Shown one piece after another: positions 1-8,415 of a stretch of 64,000 nucleotides of DNA. The stretch covers positions 186,001 through 250,000 of the forward strand of contig CAZSXR010000002.1 of NCBI GenBank assembly GCA_964611335.1, read 5' to 3'. Source of the DNA: BOG-1112 sp964611335. GTDB lineage: Bacteria > Bdellovibrionota_B > Oligoflexia > Oligoflexales > Bog-1112. The translations under genes and the position numbers were made by a program. The notes below the pieces were generated by a model. The model was not told the origin of the DNA, did no database searches, and saw only the letters and a list, made by a program, of their open reading frames with translations. How positions within the stretch are numbered: position 1 is the first letter of the stretch; each line of letters begins with the position of its first letter.

Positions 1-1
1 G

Positions 2-589
2 GGTGTCAAAGTTTTACTTCTTCTATCCCTCTGCATCAGGGGAACGGAAAGTCATGCTCATTTTCTTAGTGATGCTACCGAAGCAGTTAGAAAAGTTGGC
101 AGAGATATTGTTCAGGCTACTAAAAATGCTGGAGAAGAAATCTCAAATACAGCTAAGGAAATAGGCAATGATCTTGCTCAGGAAACTAAAAAAATTGCTG
201 GAGATATTGAAAGAGAAACAAAAAAAGCTGGTGGAGACATCGCTAGAGAATGGAAAAACCTACCTCCAGAAGTACAAGTTGGACTTATCGTTGTAGCTGC
301 TACTGCAGGCGGTTACTTCCTTGCACCTGTCATCGGAGCTGAGTTTGTTGCAGGTATTGCCCTTGATATGGGAGCAGGAAACGTCATTGCACTTCCCCTT
401 ATCACAACTGCAACTACAGGTGCCGTTATAACTGGTGTCGGAGCTGGAGCTGCTTACACAGCAACTCTCAAAAAAGAGAAGGAGGAAGAAAAGAAAGAAG
501 ACGAAGAAACAAAAGTCTCTGAACTATCACAAGACACCCCTTCTGATTCCAAAACAAAAACTAAAACAAAACCTGAAGCAAAAAAATAA
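2..589 (+). CDS. N-terminal part of a secreted toxin-like protein (5' end outside window)
   Basis: The frame is open from the first complete codon, so the true start lies upstream of the window. The first visible residues (VKVLLLLSLC) look like the core of a signal peptide ending near SHA. Residues about 24-80 are strongly charged and amphipathic, with imperfect repeats of the type ETKKAGGDI, suggesting a long helix. A Gly/Ala-rich hydrophobic stretch follows (about 90-150), then a Lys/Glu linker. Translation stops at 587-589, directly after a run of seven A (580-586). The reading frame one step back carries on with a Hint-domain start, so this is probably the front half of one interrupted toxin gene. 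The function of the N-terminal part is unknown. Confidence 0.6.
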   Translation, partial: GVKVLLLLSLCIRGTESHAHFLSDATEAVRKVGRDIVQATKNAGEEISNTAKEIGNDLAQETKKIAGDIERETKKAGGDIAREWKNLPPEVQVGLIVVAATAGGYFLAPVIGAEFVAGIALDMGAGNVIALPLITTATTGAVITGVGAGAAYTATLKKEKEEEKKEDEETKVSELSQDTPSDSKTKTKTKPEAKK

Positions 590-843
590 AGAGCAAACCT
601 GAAATTGCTGAAAATATAAAACCTGTTATAGATACTATTCCTTCAACGTCGTTGGATCTTTTTAACGAAGAACAACAAACTCCTACTGAAGTACCTGATT
701 CAAAAAACATTCGTGAAAAACTTCAGGAATTGGTTCAACATTATTGTTTCGCAGCAGGAACACGGGTGAGAACCCCTAAAGGACATCTTGCTATTGAAAA
801 ACTGAAAGTGGGGGATCTTGTAGTCAGTTGTGATTTTGTTTGA
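577..843 (+). pseudogene. Hint (pre-toxin intein-like) domain fragment
   Basis: This frame is free of stops from 577 and encodes the classic start of a Hint domain at 748-834: CFAAGTRVRTPKG, then IEKLKVGDLVVSCD. In that family the Cys begins the autoprocessing domain that releases a C-terminal toxin. Only about 30 residues are present, against roughly 130 in a full Hint domain, and no downstream His or Asn motif is visible. It has no convincing start of its own (TTG at 652, no clear ribosome site). It lies in the -1 frame relative to the preceding CDS, joined at the A7 run. I read it as the remains of the same gene rather than a separate protein. Confidence 0.65.
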
Positions 844-961
844 AGAAGTTATCGGCGCTAGCGAAGGGAATCCAAGTAGGTGGATTAGGGTGGAATTTAG
901 TTCAGGGACAATTCATGGTCATCCAATCTCTCTTCAAGAATATAGAAAGTTAACAAAATGA
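836..961 (+). pseudogene. Possible C-terminal remnant of the Hint-linked toxin
   Basis: Overlapping the Hint stop, a third frame reads LFEEVIGASEGN, then RVEFSSGTIHGHPISLQEY, and ends at TGA 959-961. It has no start codon of its own. The position right after a truncated Hint domain suggests the tail of the former toxin, fused by a deletion that removed most of Hint. No catalytic motif is recognised, and the assignment rests only on position and frame. Confidence 0.35.
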
Positions 962-970
962 ATTTTCTAA

Positions 971-1010
971 ATAAAATAAAATAAAATAAAATAAAATAAA
1001 ATAAAATAAA
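971..1010 (+). repeat. (ATAAA)x8 pentanucleotide microsatellite
   Basis: Eight perfect tandem copies of ATAAA, flanked by AA on the left and AT on the right. The unit is not a multiple of three, and all three plus-strand frames have stops inside the tract. It therefore separates the toxin remnant from the next ORF rather than encoding protein. Such tracts are prone to slippage and can alter promoter spacing. Confidence 0.95.
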
Positions 1011-1089
1011 ATTTGAACATGGGAAAATTAATTTCGATGATCTATCGAAATTATCTGAAAACCTCAAGATAGAGGATCAATTAGATAAT

Positions 1090-1299
1090 TTGAAAGAAGA
1101 TTTATTGCAGGTTGAATATCCAAATTCTATTCTTCTTGATGTAGGTTGGTACCCTTCTTTTAACATCAAAGGCTGCTTTAGAATTGTTGTTATTAAAGAT
1201 TACAATTGGGAATCCCCCATTTTCAAATCAGAAGCCAAATCTTTTTTCCAATTAGAGGAGGCCCTTTGTAAAGCTACCATAGAAATTGAGAATTTATAA
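1090..1299 (+). CDS. Small acidic protein, possible immunity-protein remnant
   Basis: This 69-codon ORF starts at TTG. The frame is open further upstream to about 1000, but without ATG or GTG. The predicted product is a small soluble protein containing LLDVGWYPSFNIKG and an acidic C-terminus. No family is assigned. Its place directly behind a Hint/toxin remnant is where an immunity gene would sit in a polymorphic-toxin locus, which is the only reason for suggesting that role. The upstream AGAGGA is rather far from the TTG. The true N-terminus may have been lost when the microsatellite region formed. Confidence 0.4.
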   Translation: MKEDLLQVEYPNSILLDVGWYPSFNIKGCFRIVVIKDYNWESPIFKSEAKSFFQLEEALCKATIEIENL

Positions 1300-1302
1300 A
1301 CT

Positions 1303-1389
1303 TGGTGCTCGAGGCCAGACTTGAACTGGCACGGGGTTACCCCCACAGGATTTTAAGTCCTGTGTGTCTACCGATTTCACCACTCGAGC
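1303..1389 (-). tRNA. tRNA-Leu(UAA)
   Basis: The reverse strand folds as a class II tRNA. The acceptor stem is GCTCGAG/CTCGAGC, the anticodon loop is CTTAAAA with anticodon TAA, there is a long variable arm (GGGGGTAACCCC), and the T-loop is TTCAAGT. The CCA end is encoded (TGG at 1303-1305 on the plus strand). Length is 87 nt. It reads the leucine codon UUA, which is common in this AT-rich DNA. Confidence 0.95.
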
Positions 1390-1405
1390 TTAGCGAGGGT
1401 CTCCG

Positions 1406-1434
1406 AAACTACAAAGAAATGACCCTGCTGTCAA
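1406..1434 (-). promoter_or_regulatory. Sigma-70-type promoter for tRNA-Leu
   Basis: On the minus strand there is a perfect TTGACA -35 box (1429-1434), a 17-nt spacer and a TAGTTT -10 box (1406-1411). This would start transcription about 10 nt before the tRNA 5' end. Confidence 0.65.
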
Positions 1435-1457
1435 TAGATCGCATAAATGGCTGCAAC

Positions 1458-2252
1458 TTAGACCGCGACAGGAGCTTTGATGTGGGGATCAGGATTGTAA
1501 TCATGAATGACAAAATCTTCGATCTCGTATTCAAAAATACTCGCGGGCTTTCTCAAGATTTCCAATCGAGGCAACGCATGTGGAGTGCGTTGAAGCTGCT
1601 CTGACACCTGTTCCATATGGTTGGTATACAAGTGTGTATCACCGCCGGTCCAAATAAAGTCTCCGACCTCTAAGTCACATTGCTGCGCAATCATATGAGT
1701 AAGCAAAGAATACGAGGCTATGTTGAAAGGAAGCCCCAGAAAGACATCACAGGATCTCTGATAAAGCTGACAGGATAGTTTTCCATCCGCAACGTAGAAC
1801 TGAAATAAACAGTGGCACGGAGGTAAAGCCATCTTTGGTATATCTGAAGGATTCCATGCACAGATCACATGCCTGCGGGCCTCCGGTTGTGTTCGAAGCC
1901 TCTCTATCAATTCCGAGATCTGGTCTATACTCTCCCCACCGGTTGTCGACCAAGAACGCCACTGCTTACCGTATACAGGACCTAAATCACCATTTGCATC
2001 AGCCCATTCATTCCAAATGCGACAACCGTGTTCTTGCAGCCATTTTATATTGGTATCACCGCGTAAAAACCACAGAAGTTCTGCAATAACAGAACGCATG
2101 TGGATTTTCTTCGTCGTCACAAGAGGGAAACCCCCTTGCAAATTAAAACGCATCTGATGTCCAAACACACTGTAAGTTCCCGTCCCTGTGCGATCGGATT
2201 GTAAAACACCCTTCTCACGAATGTGCTGCATTAGTTCCAAATACTGTTTCAT
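1458..2252 (-). CDS. thyA: Thymidylate synthase ThyA
   Basis: The enzyme makes dTMP from dUMP, using methylenetetrahydrofolate as methyl donor and reductant, in the cytoplasm. The 264-residue length equals that of the standard bacterial enzyme. Recognisable blocks are the N-terminal SDRTGTGTYSVFGHQMRF, the catalytic cysteine in LPPCHCLFQFYV, the dUMP-binding QRSCDVFLGLPFNIASY, and the C-terminal IKAPVAV. It starts at ATG 2252 with a weak upstream purine tract. It lies between two tRNA genes. No dihydrofolate reductase gene is next to it. Assignment is secure. Confidence 0.97.
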   Translation of the reverse strand: MKQYLELMQHIREKGVLQSDRTGTGTYSVFGHQMRFNLQGGFPLVTTKKIHMRSVIAELLWFLRGDTNIKWLQEHGCRIWNEWADANGDLGPVYGKQWRSWSTTGGESIDQISELIERLRTQPEARRHVICAWNPSDIPKMALPPCHCLFQFYVADGKLSCQLYQRSCDVFLGLPFNIASYSLLTHMIAQQCDLEVGDFIWTGGDTHLYTNHMEQVSEQLQRTPHALPRLEILRKPASIFEYEIEDFVIHDYNPDPHIKAPVAV

Positions 2253-2284
2253 GTCTCATCCCAAAAATTCGCGGCAGAAAAGAA

Positions 2285-2312
2285 TTGCCATTTTTATTCA
2301 ATTTGCTAGGCT
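2285..2312 (+). promoter_or_regulatory. Possible promoter for tRNA-Arg
   Basis: TTGCCA (2285-2290), a 16-nt spacer and TAGGCT (2307-2312) lie upstream of the tRNA at 2340. The match to sigma-70 boxes is moderate. Confidence 0.3.
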
Positions 2313-2339
2313 TCGCATGATTTTGTTCTTACATCATCT

Positions 2340-2415
2340 GGTCCCATCGATTAAGAGGATAAATCACTCGTTTCCTAAATGAGAGCTCCAGGTTCGACTC
2401 CTGGTGGGACCGCCA
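2340..2415 (+). tRNA. tRNA-Arg(CCU)
   Basis: A 76-nt cloverleaf. The acceptor stem is GGTCCCA/TGGGACC, the anticodon stem is CTCGT/ATGAG around the loop TTCCTAA (anticodon CCT), and the T-arm is CCAGG-TTCGACT-CCTGG. Discriminator G and an encoded CCA follow. It decodes the arginine codon AGG. Confidence 0.95.
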
Positions 2416-2425
2416 CTTTATATAT

Positions 2426-3688
2426 CTAAGTGGAACTGCTCTTCTTTCTATATTCTTCGAAAATTTTTGTAAGACGTTCAACTTCCTCATTGAATCGCAT
2501 GCGAAATTTTGGTTCTACGGAATCTTTACGAGGAAAGCGTTTGCCTAAGGGGTCTACATATCGCCCGTCTTCATAAAATTCAAAATGCAAATGGGGACCT
2601 GTTGCAAGCCCTGTTTGCCCAACATACCCTATGATTTGTCCCTGTTCTATTTTAGAACCACGACGTACACCTGAACCAATTTTCGAAAGATGTTTGTATG
2701 CAGTCATATAACGGCTGTCATGTCGGATTTTTACCATAATGCCCGAACCTCCATTGCGCCCCGCTTCCAATACAACACCATCACCCACAGAACGGATCGG
2801 AGTTCCTGTGGGAGCTGATAAGTCCACACCGTGATGTGGACGTCTCGCTTTTAAAATGGGATGAAAGCGTGCACGTTGAAAACGTGAGGTCACTTTGTTG
2901 TATCTCAAAGGACTTTTCAAAAACTTACCACGAGCATTTTGCCCTTCTTCATCATAATAACGAGAACGTCCCTCTACTACAAACCTGTAGGCTTTTAAAT
3001 TCTCACCATGCTTTGAAATCTCTGCTGCAAGTATATCTCCAAAACCTACTTGCTGATCTGCCACCATTTGTTTTTCTACAAGAATTCCCCACTGATCTCC
3101 CACATTCAACTCACGAGTAAAATCAACTTGTGAAGCAAAAATCTCTGATAAATCTGAAATCAATTCAACGGGCATCCCTGCATTTACAGCAGAATCCCAT
3201 AAGGTCGATGTGATCTCCCCAAAAAATGCAGTCAGTTCAACTTTCACTTCATGTTGAATCAGAGAAGCTTCCCAATCTCCCTCTTGATCCGAATTCACCT
3301 GAAGCTCTTCTTTTCCAGAAATAAGAACACGAAGCTCATTCAACCTCTCACGACTCCACGAAAGAACTAAACGTGTTCCTGGTGCAAGTTCACTGAGGTC
3401 AAATTCTTGCTCTGCAGCTTTTGTAATTTGAAGCACGGTCTGTGGAGAAATCTGCTCATTGACAAGCGTAGTATAAAAAGAGGAGTGATTCGGGATATCG
3501 ATTTCTCGACTGGTAATAGCATTAGGATTTGCTTTAGGAGTTTCCTCCCTTTTTTTGAGAAGTGGGGGAGCTGTGTTTATAAGAGCTTGTTCCTTCATTT
3601 TAGTTTGCGAAAAGCTTTTAATAAAAATAAAAACAAGGGCAACAAAGATCCACAAAACACTAAAATATAAATATTTCTTTTTCATCAT
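2426..3688 (-). CDS. M23-family (LytM) peptidoglycan endopeptidase, membrane-anchored
   Basis: The product is a probable zinc endopeptidase acting on peptidoglycan cross-links, similar in layout to MepM/Csd3. An N-terminal hydrophobic helix (YLYFSVLWIFVALVFIFI) anchors it, a middle domain follows, and the LytM domain fills the C-terminal third. The zinc motifs are present: HHGVD near residue 285, YKHLS near 333 and GPHLHFE near 366. I chose ATG 3688 because it forms an ATGA overlap with the stop of the upstream SprT-like gene, which implies translational coupling. An in-frame ATG at 3700 would add four residues. It is convergent with tRNA-Arg. Confidence 0.9.
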   Translation of the reverse strand: MMKKKYLYFSVLWIFVALVFIFIKSFSQTKMKEQALINTAPPLLKKREETPKANPNAITSREIDIPNHSSFYTTLVNEQISPQTVLQITKAAEQEFDLSELAPGTRLVLSWSRERLNELRVLISGKEELQVNSDQEGDWEASLIQHEVKVELTAFFGEITSTLWDSAVNAGMPVELISDLSEIFASQVDFTRELNVGDQWGILVEKQMVADQQVGFGDILAAEISKHGENLKAYRFVVEGRSRYYDEEGQNARGKFLKSPLRYNKVTSRFQRARFHPILKARRPHHGVDLSAPTGTPIRSVGDGVVLEAGRNGGSGIMVKIRHDSRYMTAYKHLSKIGSGVRRGSKIEQGQIIGYVGQTGLATGPHLHFEFYEDGRYVDPLGKRFPRKDSVEPKFRMRFNEEVERLTKIFEEYRKKSSST

Positions 3689-4815
3689 GAACGTGGCCAA
3701 TCAAGGAATTTCATAGCTGCTCCACTTTTAGAAGCTTTCAATCCTTCGTGAATACAAAGATCTTTACCCTTCACCACACCATCTTGGAAAATCTTTGCAT
3801 TGCAAGTTCTGCGTGTGCTTCTTGCAGTATGCAATCGCGGATGCCGTGATTTGAGATAGTCATCAAGTCGCTTTTGTTCCAATCTTACAAGGCTCTTTTC
3901 ATTAGAAGCAAGCGTTATCTGTTCTGTACGTTCTTTTTTGGAATTTTGCATCTTATTGTCAAACCCTTTGAGTACGCCCAAGTAGTAGGTGTTTTTTGCC
4001 GCGACACCTTGAACATTCGTCCTTTCCTTATACTGCTTCCAAAGAACCTTCAGCGTGTTGTACAAAAACCAATAGACGTATTCAGCAAGCTGTACACTTT
4101 CAGGACGCCCTAATATCTCGATGATTTTATGTGAAGACTGTGTATCTTTGTCATAGAGAGAACTGAAAACAACATGTACGGAAAAATAATTTATAAGTAT
4201 AGAAGCCAACGATCCGTGAAAGGAAGCTAATCTTCGAACTTTGTGATCAATAATGTGTGTCTTAAATTCATCGGAGCTTTCCAAGCTTAATTGTGAAATC
4301 TTATATTTTTCATGAAGTTCAGAAACTTTATTCATTGCTGCAAGAGCTTCATGCTCATTTGTAGATTGAGATAGCGCTAGAAGACGTTCAATACGTCTGA
4401 GAAGAGCCTCTTCTTCAGGACTTTTAGATGGATGACTCAAATCTGCTAACAAGACAGAACTATGAATTTCGGACTTCTGCGCCCATTTTTCAACTCCAAG
4501 AATTTCACATGCTTGTTTAAAAGAGGGACCATGTGGATCTTCCTGTATAGCTATAATTTCATCGACATATTGATGTGCAATCTCATGTTTAAAAACTTGA
4601 AGTACAGTGCTCCATGAATAATCAGTGATCAATCGTGTAGCAATGCTGAGTGTTCGGGTTTGAGATTCCCAAGACCCCCAGCGTGATTTCAAATCCACAA
4701 TGTGAATAAATGGAATTTTCAAAGGCACACGAAAATGAAAGCAAATCTCTTCAAACTCACGACGCAGTTGTAAAGTCCATTCTTTTTTTGTGTTCTCAAA
4801 ATCGAAAGAGTTCAT
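3685..4815 (-). CDS. SprT-like zinc metalloprotein with DUF2786 region
   Basis: A 376-residue cytoplasmic protein with no signal peptide. Residues about 40-115 carry a SprT/WLM-type core: DLKSRWGSW, the zinc motif HEIAHQYVDE, and a later HGPSFKQACE. Residues about 135-180 (EEALLRRIERLLALSQST and the helix after it) match the DUF2786 type. The C-terminal part is basic and unassigned. SprT-like proteins are putative proteases, and some relatives act on DNA-protein crosslinks. The substrate here is unknown. Its stop overlaps the start of the M23 peptidase gene, so the two are co-translated. Confidence 0.8.
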   Translation of the reverse strand: MNSFDFENTKKEWTLQLRREFEEICFHFRVPLKIPFIHIVDLKSRWGSWESQTRTLSIATRLITDYSWSTVLQVFKHEIAHQYVDEIIAIQEDPHGPSFKQACEILGVEKWAQKSEIHSSVLLADLSHPSKSPEEEALLRRIERLLALSQSTNEHEALAAMNKVSELHEKYKISQLSLESSDEFKTHIIDHKVRRLASFHGSLASILINYFSVHVVFSSLYDKDTQSSHKIIEILGRPESVQLAEYVYWFLYNTLKVLWKQYKERTNVQGVAAKNTYYLGVLKGFDNKMQNSKKERTEQITLASNEKSLVRLEQKRLDDYLKSRHPRLHTARSTRRTCNAKIFQDGVVKGKDLCIHEGLKASKSGAAMKFLDWPRS

Positions 4816-4959
4816 TGAATATCCTCTTCAAACTCATCTTCTTTTCATGAATTAATATGGAAACGGATTGAAATTCTAACAAGAAATTGAAAAATTGGCT
4901 AGATGACATGAAGTCTAAATGATAACACTGGATATCCAACAACTTGGGAGTACGTAAAT

Positions 4960-5874
4960 ATGAGAATTGGCAGTCGGCGTTTTTATAAACCATCGCTTTG
5001 TTTATTTCTCTTAAGTGCGAGTTTTAGTTCTTACGCTTCACTTGTTCCTAAACTCTCGGAGTATTTAAAAGAAAAGCAAGATATCATCCTTTCAATCCAC
5101 GACTTTGAATTGATTGAAGAAGAGGATATTTTTTTCAAAGAAAAACCGGAAATTTTAAGTGATCTCCATGTACAATTCAGTATCAAACTTCTAGAACCAC
5201 AAGAGTATAAAGAAAAATATCGCATCTATGAAATTGATGGACTTTCAGATCATATACGTGATGTTGATCGCATACTTTTCTCAAAATCAGTAGCCGTTTT
5301 AAAAGGTGTACAAGCGGATCATTTCAACGCATCTTTAATAGCATCTCCAGACTACGTCTATTACAGCATGGGAGACGCAAAAAAATCGCTTATAGATCCT
5401 GAGAAGTATATATTTGAACAGGAAAAAGATCTTCGTATTGCAACAGTCAAAGCACTTGTTCATTGCTCTAGTTTTAATCTGAAAACACAACATGGTCAGA
5501 TGATGGACGTTTTCATGGCTGAGCATCTCATGAAAACATTTCCTATACACAAGAATCCTATTGTTGTGACTTCCATGAAATCGGGTCCACAAGATATAAG
5601 TTTCGGATCGCACGGAGGAAGAACCGTTAATTTCTACTATGAAGTGAATGGAGAGGATACACTACTCATCTCCTACGAACTTTATACCATTAAAAGAGAA
5701 GCTCGTATGTTTGGCCCTATTTGGGATTTGGTTCAAACAGAAGCTTCGCGAAAATTAAAAAGAGGCACTAAACATTCCATTCAGAAACTACGAGAATTTC
5801 TTCAAAAACGTTCTCACAAAAGAACAGAAAGCCCTGCGAACCTTTTGCAAATTGCAGGACAACCTGAAAGCTAA
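4960..5874 (+). CDS. Secreted protein of unknown function
   Basis: A 304-residue protein beginning MRIGSRRFYKPSLCLFLLSA, with a signal peptide probably cleaved after SSYA. A GGGAG ribosome site lies upstream. The mature part is rich in Glu, Lys and aromatic residues, has no membrane segment, and ends in a basic tail. No family is recognised. Its stop is only 2 nt from the stop of the convergent gene at 5877-7601, which is also a secreted unknown protein. Confidence 0.7.
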   Translation: MRIGSRRFYKPSLCLFLLSASFSSYASLVPKLSEYLKEKQDIILSIHDFELIEEEDIFFKEKPEILSDLHVQFSIKLLEPQEYKEKYRIYEIDGLSDHIRDVDRILFSKSVAVLKGVQADHFNASLIASPDYVYYSMGDAKKSLIDPEKYIFEQEKDLRIATVKALVHCSSFNLKTQHGQMMDVFMAEHLMKTFPIHKNPIVVTSMKSGPQDISFGSHGGRTVNFYYEVNGEDTLLISYELYTIKREARMFGPIWDLVQTEASRKLKRGTKHSIQKLREFLQKRSHKRTESPANLLQIAGQPES

Positions 5875-5876
5875 CG

Positions 5877-7601
5877 CTAGAGCGAATCAAGAGGAACAGG
5901 AGTATATCCAGGACTTCTTGCACGGATCCAGTTGTCTACCTTGTGGGCAAACAAATGTTCATTTTCATGAGGTATCTCCATTGGATTCATTTCACGTTTG
6001 AGAATGAGTCGGTATGCAACATCTACCATTTCATCCGCTTTTTTTGCAGAGAAGCCTACTTGTTGCAACGCATTTATAAGATCTTGTCTATTGTGATTCA
6101 TATGAGAGCGAAAGCCTGCTTCTACAAGATCTCTACGATGAATTTCGCGAATGAAGATTTCTTTATACGCGATACGTACAACAGATAAAGCAGTAGGGAT
6201 AGGCGCCCACATCAAGGATAAGCCTACCATAAACGCCTCAATGATATTACGTTTTATACGTTCTGATCGAGGATTAAGGAAATTAACAACGTCATGAGGA
6301 TGATGTCCGAAATATTTATTTTTTGTCAATGAGAAGATTTTTAAATCTTCCAAAGATCCATCGGAATTTTTTCTAACACCAAGAGCATAGTAACTGTGTG
6401 CAAATGGGTATACTGTGTAGTTGTGTGCTTTCAAATATCTCAGGGCATGAGAACGTTTTTTCTCAATTTTTTGAAGATAATTATCAGAGACTGTCCATTT
6501 GCTTGCCACTCCTTGCTTGATCAGGTCTGATAAAATTGTAGAAGATCTTCTCAAGTACGTGATAGCATCATGCAGTTCCGATTCTGTAAGGACACCGTAA
6601 AAAGGTGAAGAAGGGTTGCCATCTAACGCTTCCATAACCATATTTAAAGCCATTGCATGACGCGTAAGGTAAATAACTTCAACAAGGTTGAAAAATCTTT
6701 CTAGGATAGCGTAAGCAACTCCTGAAACTCCTGGAATCATCAAAGCATTTGCGAACTGTTTCGTAATCTGAGTCACAATCCCCCACCCTAAAGAGCGTCT
6801 GTAGGATGCAAAACGTCCGCGGAGATCTATAACTTTAATGGGGGCAAGCTCTTGGTGAGAATTGTGATTGAGAACAAGTTTGTAGTTTCCATTCGATTGT
6901 AAAACAAACTCTGAGTCGTCTATCAACTCTTTCATTCTTCGACTTTGCTCTTCTTTAGAAAGCTCATCTCCATGCAGTTCACAAGCTTTCAAATACAATT
7001 TTTCAAAAAGACTATAGGAAAGATTTTTATGACTAAATTCGAGATCGGAAAGAGCTATACGTGTGGGAGCAAGAACTGCAGATCCTGGATTTCTTCCTTC
7101 TTTCCATTTGAGAGATGGATTTTTCCACCAGTCATTTGGAAAGTCATGACCATCATTATCAAAGAGAACTTTGTAAACATATTGTTGTGCACGTTTCTCT
7201 TTTTTGGCTTCGCTATGCTTTTCATATTCGTTGAAAAGATTTCCAAAATTCAAATCGTTAATACCGATAGTACTCAGAAGAGTTTTTTTCCAGAATCCAT
7301 CATAGATTGGATAAGTTTTATCGTAGACCGCGAAGGGAACGAGATCATCCGTAAGAGGATCTCGACCATAGCCTAAAACATATTGTCCACCTCTAAGATC
7401 TACCCATTTTTCAATATCAGCATGTCTGGTTTTTCTATAATCCCATTCTCGCTTGTCATGTTCTTGAGAGTGTTGATCAACTTCCGATGAATATTCTTTA
7501 AAACTTTCCGAGATGAAGGATTTCTGAGCTTGAACAATCGACGGGGTCAAAAGCGAAAGAAATAATAAGAAATACGAGAGACGACTGCGAACAATTTGCA
7601 T
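5877..7601 (-). CDS. Large secreted protein of unknown function
   Basis: A 574-residue protein with a clear signal peptide (SYFLLFLSLLTPSIVQAQ) and a GGAG ribosome site before ATG 7601. The mature protein starts with a charged region and has two moderately hydrophobic helical patches, one near residues 280-320 (VSGVAYAILERFF) and one near 460-490 (AFMVGLSLMWAPIPTALSVV). No catalytic motif or known domain is visible. It ends 2 nt from the convergent neighbour. It could be periplasmic or exported beyond the cell. Confidence 0.7.
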   Translation of the reverse strand: MQIVRSRLSYFLLFLSLLTPSIVQAQKSFISESFKEYSSEVDQHSQEHDKREWDYRKTRHADIEKWVDLRGGQYVLGYGRDPLTDDLVPFAVYDKTYPIYDGFWKKTLLSTIGINDLNFGNLFNEYEKHSEAKKEKRAQQYVYKVLFDNDGHDFPNDWWKNPSLKWKEGRNPGSAVLAPTRIALSDLEFSHKNLSYSLFEKLYLKACELHGDELSKEEQSRRMKELIDDSEFVLQSNGNYKLVLNHNSHQELAPIKVIDLRGRFASYRRSLGWGIVTQITKQFANALMIPGVSGVAYAILERFFNLVEVIYLTRHAMALNMVMEALDGNPSSPFYGVLTESELHDAITYLRRSSTILSDLIKQGVASKWTVSDNYLQKIEKKRSHALRYLKAHNYTVYPFAHSYYALGVRKNSDGSLEDLKIFSLTKNKYFGHHPHDVVNFLNPRSERIKRNIIEAFMVGLSLMWAPIPTALSVVRIAYKEIFIREIHRRDLVEAGFRSHMNHNRQDLINALQQVGFSAKKADEMVDVAYRLILKREMNPMEIPHENEHLFAHKVDNWIRARSPGYTPVPLDSL

Positions 7602-7695
7602 AGTTTACTCCACAAACAATTGCCTACCACCATCGCAGACATTACGACTAAGATGTAGAGATTACTAGTGAGTCAAATTTTATAGAAAGATGAAT

Positions 7696-8256
7696 TTACG
7701 GTGAAGAAACCGCTACTAGGTGCGCGAGTTCCTCGGTGGAAAGATGCCCAACAAGCATTCCTATGGTTTTCACATCGTGTTGCCAGACGATAACATTCAC
7801 ACTGTCCGAAAGATATGCTTGGTATTCCCAACGGTCTATACGCAGACGATTCGAAGGAGGAAGATCTTCCAGATGCCCTGCGAACATAAATAGAAAAAGA
7901 GAATTCTTGTCTTTATCTTGGTAACGGACAACAGCGAACTTAGACATTTCATAATCTAAAATCGATGTACCAATGGGAGACCACTCTGAAATATTGAGAA
8001 TAAAGGGTGTAAAATCGATATTGCTTTGCTTAGTAAAAAAATTTTGAAGCTCTGCGGAATCGGAACTGACAAAATCGAGGGCATCCGCTTCATCCTCTTC
8101 CATAATAAGAGCTTCATTAGGAAGCGCATGGAGAGGATCAAACCCCACATCCTTTCTAGCAAGGTAGGTGTAAAAAAATGCTGTTGTAAGAACCAGAAAA
8201 ACAGCAGCTAAAGACCAGCGGTAAGATTCTAGCTTCCATAATTCTTTGATATTCAT
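7696..8256 (-). CDS. Single-pass membrane protein of unknown function
   Basis: I take ATG 8256 as start; an in-frame GTG at 8283 would add nine residues but has no better ribosome site. The 186-residue product has a short cytoplasmic N-terminus, one transmembrane helix (WSLAAVFLVLTTAFFYTYL, about residues 15-35) and a soluble domain of about 140 residues with an acidic linker EEDEADALDF. The layout, short inside and large outside, resembles anti-sigma-factor-like proteins, but no motif proves it. It is divergent from the large gluzincin gene at 8416. Confidence 0.65.
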   Translation of the reverse strand: MNIKELWKLESYRWSLAAVFLVLTTAFFYTYLARKDVGFDPLHALPNEALIMEEDEADALDFVSSDSAELQNFFTKQSNIDFTPFILNISEWSPIGTSILDYEMSKFAVVRYQDKDKNSLFLFMFAGHLEDLPPSNRLRIDRWEYQAYLSDSVNVIVWQHDVKTIGMLVGHLSTEELAHLVAVSSP

Positions 8257-8415
8257 AGACACTCTATCACCATAAATATTCACTTTTTTTGAATTCCTTT
8301 TTTAAGTATAGCAGAATTTTTGCCTCCATAAAGAGTCGATCTTTCTGTGCCTTTAAAGAAAGTCTAGGTACAATTGAAGAAACCGTTCTCCTTTCAAAAA
8401 TGGGAAGAAGCAAAA

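Noticed and set aside
971..1010. Possible CRISPR-like repeat array
   Set aside because: The unit is only 5 bp and tandem with no spacers, so this is a microsatellite.
1303..1389. tRNA-Leu 3' end as an attachment site of an integrated element
   Set aside because: I found no integrase gene and no second copy of the tRNA 3' end in the window, so an element boundary is not supported.
6945..7376. Plus-strand ORF inside the secreted protein gene at 5877-7601
   Set aside because: Antisense shadow: no signal, no ribosome site, and the minus-strand frame has a clear signal peptide.
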